IMG/VR virus record: IMGVR_UViG_3300045806_000179
Coordinates: 1 to 64,000 of that record
Strand: one strand, 5' to 3'
From: a virus
DNA: 64,000 nt
The notes under the pieces are model-generated. The model searched no databases and had not been told where the DNA came from. It saw only the letters and a program-made list of their open reading frames with translations. The position numbers and the translations under genes were made by a program. Below, piece by piece: positions 1 to 7,125 of this stretch; within the stretch, counting starts at the first letter, position 1; every line of letters begins with the position of its first letter.

Positions 1-1289
1 TGACCGGCGTTCCGACGATAGACTTAACATTCGCAGGGACGCCTACTGCTACGGGGAACATCAGTCTTTCCTTTGATACAAATAACGCGGCTCCGGCGAG
101 CATGGGCCAGACGTGGATGTCCTCGGTCACGTTCTCTCTATCTGGAGGTTCGGTCGCTGGCACGACTGGGTTTACACTACTCCCCGAGGAGTATAGTGCG
201 GGAGGTGGCTGGCTTGCAAATTCGACATTTGCTTTCACCCCGACAGCAACGCCTGTGCTGGTCTTTGGAACACGTACCCTCTCCAGCACAACCGTAGCGT
301 ATTTCAACACATATGTTGGTATCGGGGTGGCAAACGGAACTCCGGTCAACTTCACCCTGCGCATATCCAGCCCGCAGGCGTCGCTGATTACCCCCGCGCA
401 GACCACGCCCAGCCCGTTCATGCCGACGACTGGCTCGGCTTATTACGGCCCTGTCGTCAATGACCACAATCCGTCAACGTTGGCGGCGCTTGGTTTGCGG
501 AGTGAGCCGCAGCGGACGAACCTGTTTCTGGCCAACCTCGCGCCAGCAACACAGACCATCGCCGTCGCGAGCGGCACGACCTATACGGTGAGCTTTTATG
601 GGACGGGCTCTATTGTGCTGAGCGGAGCGGCGACGCATACGATGGCCGGCGCTGCGGGTGTTCGGACGCAATACAGCTTCACAGCAGGATCAACGAGCCT
701 GACGGCGACGGTTTCGGGGCTGTCGGCAACGAGTTATGCACAGACGGAGGCCAACCCCTTCGCCACTTCCCCGATCCTCACCTATGGCGCCGCCGTTACC
801 GTGCCCGCAGACAACTGGGCGTTTACGGGCGTGGCGCTGGCGCAACTAATTTCAGGGTCCGCCTGCCTGGTGATCGAGGGGTGCGCCGAAAATATCCCGG
901 CGAATAGCTATTGGTTCTCGGTCGATGATGGAACGTTCAACAATCGCATCTACGGCCAGGCTTATAGCGTAACGCAGCAATATGCGGTGTCCGTATTGGC
1001 CGGCAGTGTGACCCTTGCGGCTCCGCCCGTTGGCGGCGACCTGACGACGGGCAAGCGTCGGCTGGCCATGAGCTGGAGGTCGGTTGGCGGCGTCTCTACC
1101 TATGACGGATCTGCCCCTGCGACATGGAGCACGGCCAATCCGACAGGGCTGACGGAAGCGGGGCTTGGCAACACGCCCTTCGCCTCGACGCCATGGGTCG
1201 GATGGTTCTCGCAAATCATGATCTGCCCATCATGCACGGCGGCGCAGGTGCAGGCATTCTCCACAGTAGGTGCAAATCTTCGACAGTGA
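1..1289 (+). CDS. Tail fibre / receptor-binding protein, C-terminal part (5' end outside window)
   Basis: The frame is open from base 3 and runs to a TGA at 1287-1289, so the N-terminus lies outside the window. The protein is rich in Thr, Ser, Gly and Ala. It has a middle part of the type LGLRSEPQRTNL, seen in many phage fibres just before a lectin-like domain. The C-terminal 130 residues (NSYWFSVDDGTFNNRIYGQ onwards) look like a LamG/concanavalin-type beta sandwich. The role inferred is host-surface binding. Base use is richer in GCC, GGC and GCG than in the neighbouring phage genes, suggesting a separately acquired adhesin tip. It may be the end of the fibre begun at 62938 if the genome is circular. 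Confidence 0.7.
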   Translation, partial: TGVPTIDLTFAGTPTATGNISLSFDTNNAAPASMGQTWMSSVTFSLSGGSVAGTTGFTLLPEEYSAGGGWLANSTFAFTPTATPVLVFGTRTLSSTTVAYFNTYVGIGVANGTPVNFTLRISSPQASLITPAQTTPSPFMPTTGSAYYGPVVNDHNPSTLAALGLRSEPQRTNLFLANLAPATQTIAVASGTTYTVSFYGTGSIVLSGAATHTMAGAAGVRTQYSFTAGSTSLTATVSGLSATSYAQTEANPFATSPILTYGAAVTVPADNWAFTGVALAQLISGSACLVIEGCAENIPANSYWFSVDDGTFNNRIYGQAYSVTQQYAVSVLAGSVTLAAPPVGGDLTTGKRRLAMSWRSVGGVSTYDGSAPATWSTANPTGLTEAGLGNTPFASTPWVGWFSQIMICPSCTAAQVQAFSTVGANLRQ

Positions 1290-1332
1290 GACCAAGAGCT
1301 GGAGTAGACCAGCAGTAACAGCGAGGTAAGGT

Positions 1333-1719
1333 ATGAGGATCTCTACAGTCGTCTCTGCGATGGCGCTCTGTCTTCTGACCGGTCAGGTCGAGGCCAGAAC
1401 ACACCACGGATATCACCACAGGGGGATTCATGCCAGATCTCACCACTACCACGATGGTCGTCCTCGCGCATGGTGCGGATGGTACATGACCCAGCTAACC
1501 GGCATCCATGATCGGAAGCTTTGGATCGCTCGCAACTGGGCAAAAGTTGGAAGGCCATCACATGCAAAACCTGGCGTCATCGTCGTCTGGGTCCACCACG
1601 TCGGCAAAGCGCTGGCCGTGAAGGGCAATCGAATTTTGGTTCACTCAGGCAACGATGGCAATGCGGTTCGCAATCGCTGGCGGTCCACTGCTGGTGTGAT
1701 CGCGTTCAGAGAGATCTAG
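1333..1719 (+). CDS. Secreted CHAP/TIGR02594-like cell-wall hydrolase-type protein
   Basis: A 128-residue protein with an N-terminal signal peptide (MRISTVVSAMALCLLTGQVEA), a His-rich linker, and a conserved core RAWCGWYM ... PGVIVVWVHHVG ... SGNDGNAVRNRWRS. The Cys in WCGWYM and the His pair resemble the Cys/His arrangement of small CHAP or NlpC-like hydrolases, and I associate closely similar proteins with Bradyrhizobium-type genomes. It sits at the head of the lysis block, with the holin candidate two bases downstream. Function in peptidoglycan degradation or host-envelope access is inferred. The catalytic residues are not certain. Confidence 0.6.
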   Translation: MRISTVVSAMALCLLTGQVEARTHHGYHHRGIHARSHHYHDGRPRAWCGWYMTQLTGIHDRKLWIARNWAKVGRPSHAKPGVIVVWVHHVGKALAVKGNRILVHSGNDGNAVRNRWRSTAGVIAFREI

Positions 1720-1721
1720 CC

Positions 1722-1958
1722 ATGATTAAGTGGATCAATGACTACGTCAGGGCCAACAAGAGGCTCATCGATGATGACATCACGAGACTCTGGTCAATCA
1801 GAGTTGCTCTATTCTGGGGCACTGTGTCGTTTCTCGTTGGGATCTGGTCCGCCTTCGAGGGAACTCTTCCGGTCTGGCTGTACTCCACCATGGGTGTTCT
1901 CATGAATGCATCAGTGATAGCAGCGCGTGCATTCAAACAGCCAGGAGCTGACGAATGA
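1722..1958 (+). CDS. Holin candidate (two transmembrane segments)
   Basis: 78 residues, beginning with ATG two bases after the previous stop and overlapping the endolysin start by four bases (ATGA). Two hydrophobic segments are visible (about residues 29-48 and 52-72), joined by a short loop, after a charged N-terminus with several Lys/Arg. Size, topology and position directly before a GH24 lysozyme and a spanin pair are those of a class II holin. No family motif was recognised, so the assignment rests on context. Confidence 0.6.
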   Translation: MIKWINDYVRANKRLIDDDITRLWSIRVALFWGTVSFLVGIWSAFEGTLPVWLYSTMGVLMNASVIAARAFKQPGADE

Positions 1959-2410
1959 TCCCGAAGCAGCACAGAAATAAGGCAGCAGCAATCGCGATCG
2001 TCGCTGTTCTCGCACCATCGTTCGAGGGTCTTCGCCACACGGTATATCGTGACTCTGTCGGAGTCCCGACGTACTGCATCGGAGAGACCAAGCACCCACG
2101 GTATGGTCATGTGTACTCCACGCAGGAGTGCACCTCGATCTTCGAGGGACGAATCGTCGAGTTCGCCAATGGCGTCGAGAACTGTACCACGGTCGACATG
2201 TCCCCAAAGCGCGAGGCTGCCATGATCGACCTCGCGTACAATATCGGTGTGCGAGGATACTGTCACTCCACCGTTGTTCGCAAGCTCAACGCTGGTGACG
2301 TTCGTGGTGCATGCGACGCACTTCTCGGATACAATCATGCCGGAGGTATCACATTCCCCGGTCTCACTCGCCGACGCGAGGCTGAGAGAAAGCTCTGTCT
2401 GGAGGAATAG
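1955..2410 (+). CDS. Endolysin, GH24 (T4-type) lysozyme, probable SAR endolysin
   Basis: 151 residues. The glycoside hydrolase 24 catalytic triad is visible as E24, D33 and T39 in FEGLRHTVYRDSVGVPTY, with the family's Glu-8-Asp-5-Thr spacing. The later motif AAMIDLAYNIG and the C-terminal LTRRREAERKLC also fit the family. The N-terminus has a weakly hydrophobic stretch rich in Ala and Ile (residues 9-20), consistent with a signal-arrest-release anchor. It would cut the glycan strands of peptidoglycan in the periplasm at the end of infection. It is translationally coupled to the holin candidate upstream. Confidence 0.9.
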   Translation: MIPKQHRNKAAAIAIVAVLAPSFEGLRHTVYRDSVGVPTYCIGETKHPRYGHVYSTQECTSIFEGRIVEFANGVENCTTVDMSPKREAAMIDLAYNIGVRGYCHSTVVRKLNAGDVRGACDALLGYNHAGGITFPGLTRRREAERKLCLEE

Positions 2411-2412
2411 TC

Positions 2413-2880
2413 GTGTGGATCTTCTCTCTAAGAGCTGAGCTGGTCGAGTGGGGCACGTTCATCGTCATGATGATCTGTGTTGTAGCCGCAGTGCTGTCGT
2501 TCGTCTACGTTCCGATCATCGGTCGCTACATCTCGGCAGCAATCATGGTATTGTGCGGAGCTCTCGGAGCGTACGACCTAGGCTATGTGGCGCGCGGCGC
2601 TCTGGACCAGTCTGCGGCTATCCAGACACGTCTGGACATGGTAACTGAGGAGCTTGCCTCCACACAGCTAGTGGCAGAGAGTGCCGCCGTTCGCGATAAG
2701 ATACGAGCTGACAATGAAGCAGCCATGCAGAGCAGGATTGATACCTATGAGGTTCAGCTATCAAAGACTCCTGCAGACAGTCGCTGCGCTCTCAGCGCTG
2801 ACGATGTGCGCAGCCTGTCAGCAGTTACCCACTCCCGTCGAGGTCGTCCTTCCAGTGCCTCCGGCAGAGTTCGGCCGTGA
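2413..2880 (+). CDS. i-spanin-like inner-membrane subunit (Rz-like)
   Basis: 155 residues from a GTG start just after the endolysin stop. Two N-terminal hydrophobic segments (about residues 14-33 and 37-55) are followed by a helical, coiled-coil-like periplasmic part and a Cys near residue 125 (RCALSADDVRSL). The o-spanin gene begins inside it in another frame, the classic Rz/Rz1 arrangement. The pair would link inner and outer membranes and disrupt the outer membrane in the last step of lysis of a Gram-negative host. The extra hydrophobic segment is unusual for Rz. Confidence 0.6.
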   Translation: MWIFSLRAELVEWGTFIVMMICVVAAVLSFVYVPIIGRYISAAIMVLCGALGAYDLGYVARGALDQSAAIQTRLDMVTEELASTQLVAESAAVRDKIRADNEAAMQSRIDTYEVQLSKTPADSRCALSADDVRSLSAVTHSRRGRPSSASGRVRP

Positions 2881-3022
2881 GGAACCTGTTCCTCCTCCAC
2901 GTGTCGGTGAGGATGCAAGATCCTATGCTGCGAGAACTCGAGGCGCGCTCATAACTGCAAACGATCGTCTGGTAAATGACTCCGCCTTCTATGCGGATGT
3001 GAGAAAGAACTTCTCTCGCTGA
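2747..3022 (+). CDS. o-spanin lipoprotein (Rz1-like), overlapping the i-spanin gene
   Basis: The ATG at 2747 opens a 91-residue protein in a different frame from the i-spanin. It begins with a basic n-region and a hydrophobic segment ending in a lipobox (ALTMC, with a second Cys in CAAC), followed by a proline-rich stretch (PTPVEVVLPVPPAEF). These are the hallmarks of outer-membrane spanin lipoproteins. The overlap with the preceding gene (2747-2880) supports a Rz/Rz1-type pair. An earlier in-frame ATG at 2681 is possible but would spoil the signal peptide. Confidence 0.7.
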   Translation: MRFSYQRLLQTVAALSALTMCAACQQLPTPVEVVLPVPPAEFGREEPVPPPRVGEDARSYAARTRGALITANDRLVNDSAFYADVRKNFSR

Positions 3023-3032
3023 GGATGCAGTC

Positions 3033-3335
3033 ATGCCTGGAATACACAGATCGGAATCAGAGAGTATGGATGTCAGATTGGCCAGACTCGACGAGAAACT
3101 GGAACACATGATCAGGTCCCAGGAGGATGCTGGTCGCCACAGCAGAGACTCTCACGCAGCACTTCGTCGTGACATGTCATGTCTGAACGATCGTCTGCAG
3201 AAGGTAGAGGTTGCAGTACTGACAGCATCTGTCAGCTGGAAGGCTGTGATAAAGATGTCTGCAATAATCGGCGTTGTAATGGCTGCGTGCTATAAGCTTC
3301 TCACGCTCATGGGCGTCAGTATAATCATCAAGTAG
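3033..3335 (+). CDS. Small coiled-coil protein with C-terminal membrane anchor (XhlA/holin-accessory-like)
   Basis: 100 residues. A charged helical region with heptad-like spacing (about residues 12-65) precedes one hydrophobic segment near the C-terminus (IIGVVMAACYKLLTLMGV). That plan resembles XhlA-type haemolysin/holin-accessory proteins. It is the last gene before the portal and follows the spanins, so a lysis role is plausible. No specific motif was recognised. Methionines at 3033 and 3066 are both possible starts. Confidence 0.45.
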   Translation: MPGIHRSESESMDVRLARLDEKLEHMIRSQEDAGRHSRDSHAALRRDMSCLNDRLQKVEVAVLTASVSWKAVIKMSAIIGVVMAACYKLLTLMGVSIIIK

Positions 3336-3345
3336 GGATTCGACA

Positions 3346-6300
3346 ATGGCTGACCGTGGTGATGGCGCTAAGAAGATCTCGCTGGACCCGGCTCTGCTGA
3401 ACACTCAGCCCATGTCCATCTCTGGGCAGACAACTGCCTCCGGGTGGTTTGGCCCGCAGGCTCCGCTGGCTCCGCTGGCTCCTCCGCAGGTTGCCGGTCG
3501 TGTGTTCGATCTGGTCCCTGGCTACAACATTATCTCCAGACCTCGCCAGAATGAGGCGATCAGTTTCGACCAGCTCCGCCAGCTGGCAGATGCCTACGAC
3601 ATCATGCGTCTCGTCATCGAGACGCGCAAGGACCAGATGGACCGCATCAAGTGGTCGTTTCGAGCGAAGAAGGGCAAGAAGGTCAGCGACGCACGGATTG
3701 CTGCAGTTGAGAAGTTCTTCGAGCGTCCCGACAGGGAGCACAACTTCAACCAGTGGCTCCGCATGCTCATGGAGGACCTTCTGGTTCTCGATGCACCGAC
3801 GCTCTGGAAGCAGCGTACTCGTGGCGGCGACCTCTACGCTCTTCGTCCACTGGACGGTGGCACGATCAAGCGAGTCATCGACGACTGGGGGAGGACTCCT
3901 GCATCACCTCTTCCTGCGTATCAGCAGTGTCTGAAGGGGTATCCTGCTGTCGACTACACTGTTGACGACCTGGTCTATGCTCCGAGGAACATTCGCACCA
4001 ATCGTGTGTACGGATACTCCCCGGTCGAGCAGATCATCATACTCGTCAACATTGCTCTTCGTCGTGAGCTCGGGACGATGGAGTACTACACAGAGGGAAA
4101 CGTTCCTGCTGCTCTCTGTGGTGTCCCTGATGCGTGGACACCAGACCAGATTAAGGCATTCCAGGACTACTGGGATCTCTACTTCACTGGAGACACAGCT
4201 CGCAGACGGAAGATGAAGTTTGTCCCCGGTGGCGTTGCAAAGACGTTCGTTCCGACGAAGGAGCCTGAGCTAAAGAATGTATTCGACGAGTGGCTGGCCA
4301 AGGTAGTCTGCTATGCGTTCTCTGTCTCGTCCCAGCCATTCGTCAGTCAGGTTAATCGCGCTACTGCGAACTCCCAGAAGGAGATGGCGGAGGAGGAGGG
4401 CCTCGTTCCGATCCTTGAGTGGGTGGTTGGACTCATCAACCCGATCATTGCTCTCGATCTCGGTGAACCTGACGTAGAGATCGCTGTCGGCGGAGACGAG
4501 CAGATTGCTCCAGAGGTTGAGGCCACTATCCTCAACTCCTACACTGGTAATGCTGTCATGACTCGTAACGAGGCTCGTGAGAAGCTTGGTCTCGATCCCT
4601 CTACTGTTCCTGAGGCTGATGAGCTTGGGTTCACGACCCCAACTGGCTTCGTCTATCTGGATGAGACCAAGAAGCCAGAGCCTCCTGAGCCTGATCCTGT
4701 ACTGATGCCGGGTCAGCCGAAGCCAGTGAAGACTCTAGGTACAGCAAAGAAGCCAGCGACCTCTGCTGTCAAGAAGCCGACTGACCAGCCTAAGAAGAAA
4801 GTCGAGAAACTCGATGATCTCTTCGACTTATCGAAGAATGACACGAGGGGCGAGGCTCGCGACTCTAATGGTAGATTCACCTCGTCTGGTGGACCCACTA
4901 CTCGCGAGCGTGCTAAGGCTGAGCGTCAGAGACACATGACTGAGGACGAGAAGGCCCGTGATAACATGGGTCAGTTCAAGACGGCCAAGTTCGACAAGCA
5001 TCGTCTGCAGAAGATCGGCAGCACGGTGGTCGCAAAACTGTCTGTTGCTGCAGCAATGGCTGGTGTGTCTGTGCTGTCTGGTAAGTACAAGGGTGCATCG
5101 GTAATCCTGAGTGCTGTCGAGAAGACAGCTGCAGCCATGTGTGCCGCACTACTGGTATCGTCTGCAGACACCACCATCTCAACTGGTATTCGAATGATGG
5201 GTGTGGATGCTGAGTTCGCCAATAAGGCTGCTCGGATCGTCCGTAAGTCCATCAAGCTGGCCATGGACGAGATGGAGACTGCTGTTGACGCTGTCAGTGG
5301 CGCAAAGACAGAGAAGATGATGAAGTTCGACGAGGTCGCGGAGTTCTCCGAGGATGATCTCGACAAGATCTTCAGGATCTCTCGCTATCTTCTTCCCATC
5401 TACGCTGAGAAGTTCGCGAGCTCAGTTATCACTGGACTTGAGGCTGACGGTATGGACTCGGACAAGGTGTCCACCATCGACAGTTCGATGGACGAGGCTG
5501 TCACCAAGTTCAAGACGGCTGTCAAGTCACTTCACAAGAGTGATGAGACGGACGATCTTCGTAAGGGCTACAGGCAACTACAGCCTCTCACTATGGATAG
5601 AGTTGCTGTCAGGAAGTCTAAGGTAGCAGCTTTTAAGACCGTTTCTAGGGCTCTAGGGAGGGCCGGAAAGTTAGCCGCTACCCTACTAGCGGGCGCGCTA
5701 CCTGATAGCCTCCAGCGAGTCTCCAAGGCCTCTGGAGACGACTCAGATACGCCCGACAGTATAGCCGGACGCCTCGACCTAAGTGCCATAGACGAGATGG
5801 TCCTCTCTCTTGGGGAAGATCTCGGAATTGCTGCCTCCGACGCTGCTCACCGTGCTCTGGTCCAGATTGGTCCTGACTCGTCCAGTGATCTGGTTGGACA
5901 GGCCTCTGCCAATGCTGCCGAGTGGGCTCGCCAGCACGCAGCTGAGATGGTCGGAAAGAAGTTCGACAGCAATGGTGACATTGTTGACGATCCCAGGGCT
6001 GCGTACAGCATCACGGAGTCGACTCGGAGCATGGTCAAGGACGTGATCGTCCAGGGCATTGAGAGCGGTGACTCAGCTGAGGACATCGTCTCTCGTGTCC
6101 AGGAGGTTGGGTTTAGTAGGGAACGTGCTGAGGAGATCGTCGAGGCCGAGGTTGGTAATGCGAACAGTGCTGGAACTCTTGAGGGCTACAAGGTCGCTAA
6201 GAGCGCTGGTGTTGACGTCAAGAAGGGTTGGCTCACCGTTGGTGACGAGCGCGTGGACGATGACATCTGTGGACCTAACGAGGATCAGGGACCGATTCCA

Positions 6301-7068
6301 CTAGACCAGCCGTTCCAGAGCGGTCACATGCATCCTCTGGGGCACCCACACTGCAGATGCTCGCTGCTGGCCTACGTTGGGTCTGAGGACGCTCCAACTG
6401 AAGAAGAATCTGCAGAGAAGATGCTGAAGGGTTTCAATGAGACAGAGCATCCTCGAGGATCAGATGGTAAGTTCACCACTGGCGATAGCTCTGGCTCAGC
6501 AGCAACTATCGTGGCCGGTGCTGTAACTGTTGCTGGTCTTGCAGCTGCGGCGTACTTTGGAAGGGGGGTCATTGGGAAGATCGCTGGTCCTATTCTCGGG
6601 AACAGAGCCAGTGGTGTCACTGAGATCGCGCAGAATACTTTTAAGAAAAGTGGAATAACTGCAAAGTTCTTCGCTCTCACCAAGGACAATGTCAGGGATG
6701 TGCTGTCCGGCCCATTCGCTGGACTAGATCTTGCTGCGAAGAATACACTGAAGAGTGTAGGGGGAAAACTCGTACATATCTCAGACTCGAAGACCGGAGA
6801 CACCACGGCCTTCATCTTCGGTAATATATCCTCCTCCGGAGATCACTTCAAGATTCACTGGATACTGCCAGGTAATCTGGCCACAGTGAAGACCATCGAG
6901 GATGGGGTTGGACAACTTGGTACGAAGAATGTTGTCGCTCTGAGGGATATTCTGGCAGAGAAGTTTCCATCACTCAAGTCCATATCTGGCTACAGGATCT
7001 CTGGAGCCAGAACTGGTCATGCTGAGAATGTCACTGTCAGGGTACGCCGAAAATCGGATACAGCATAA
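3346..7068 (+). CDS. Portal protein fused to a MuF-type head protein, with extra C-terminal modules
   Basis: 1240 residues. Residues 1 to about 480 look like a phage portal (YDIMRLVIETRKDQMDRI near residue 85, SPVEQIIILVNIALRREL in the middle). The dodecameric portal is the DNA channel at the head vertex. Residues about 500-870 hold Lys/Glu-rich linkers and hydrophobic helices. Residues about 880-1010 match the Mu gpF/SPP1 gp7 C-terminal domain (DDDICGPNEDQG, HPHCRCSLLAYV). The tail of about 220 residues begins with HPRGSDGKFTTG, has a hydrophobic helix, then an unrecognised globular domain (SISGYRISGARTG). RD..G.F motifs mark the module borders. DNA at 5630-5790 has a foreign, CTAG-rich composition. 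Confidence 0.8.
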   Translation: MADRGDGAKKISLDPALLNTQPMSISGQTTASGWFGPQAPLAPLAPPQVAGRVFDLVPGYNIISRPRQNEAISFDQLRQLADAYDIMRLVIETRKDQMDRIKWSFRAKKGKKVSDARIAAVEKFFERPDREHNFNQWLRMLMEDLLVLDAPTLWKQRTRGGDLYALRPLDGGTIKRVIDDWGRTPASPLPAYQQCLKGYPAVDYTVDDLVYAPRNIRTNRVYGYSPVEQIIILVNIALRRELGTMEYYTEGNVPAALCGVPDAWTPDQIKAFQDYWDLYFTGDTARRRKMKFVPGGVAKTFVPTKEPELKNVFDEWLAKVVCYAFSVSSQPFVSQVNRATANSQKEMAEEEGLVPILEWVVGLINPIIALDLGEPDVEIAVGGDEQIAPEVEATILNSYTGNAVMTRNEAREKLGLDPSTVPEADELGFTTPTGFVYLDETKKPEPPEPDPVLMPGQPKPVKTLGTAKKPATSAVKKPTDQPKKKVEKLDDLFDLSKNDTRGEARDSNGRFTSSGGPTTRERAKAERQRHMTEDEKARDNMGQFKTAKFDKHRLQKIGSTVVAKLSVAAAMAGVSVLSGKYKGASVILSAVEKTAAAMCAALLVSSADTTISTGIRMMGVDAEFANKAARIVRKSIKLAMDEMETAVDAVSGAKTEKMMKFDEVAEFSEDDLDKIFRISRYLLPIYAEKFASSVITGLEADGMDSDKVSTIDSSMDEAVTKFKTAVKSLHKSDETDDLRKGYRQLQPLTMDRVAVRKSKVAAFKTVSRALGRAGKLAATLLAGALPDSLQRVSKASGDDSDTPDSIAGRLDLSAIDEMVLSLGEDLGIAASDAAHRALVQIGPDSSSDLVGQASANAAEWARQHAAEMVGKKFDSNGDIVDDPRAAYSITESTRSMVKDVIVQGIESGDSAEDIVSRVQEVGFSRERAEEIVEAEVGNANSAGTLEGYKVAKSAGVDVKKGWLTVGDERVDDDICGPNEDQGPIPLDQPFQSGHMHPLGHPHCRCSLLAYVGSEDAPTEEESAEKMLKGFNETEHPRGSDGKFTTGDSSGSAATIVAGAVTVAGLAAAAYFGRGVIGKIAGPILGNRASGVTEIAQNTFKKSGITAKFFALTKDNVRDVLSGPFAGLDLAAKNTLKSVGGKLVHISDSKTGDTTAFIFGNISSSGDHFKIHWILPGNLATVKTIEDGVGQLGTKNVVALRDILAEKFPSLKSISGYRISGARTGHAENVTVRVRRKSDTA

Positions 7069-7125
7069 GAGTGTAACATGTTGAGCCTCTCCAGAATGGC
7101 TACATGCACACAGGAGAGATATAAG

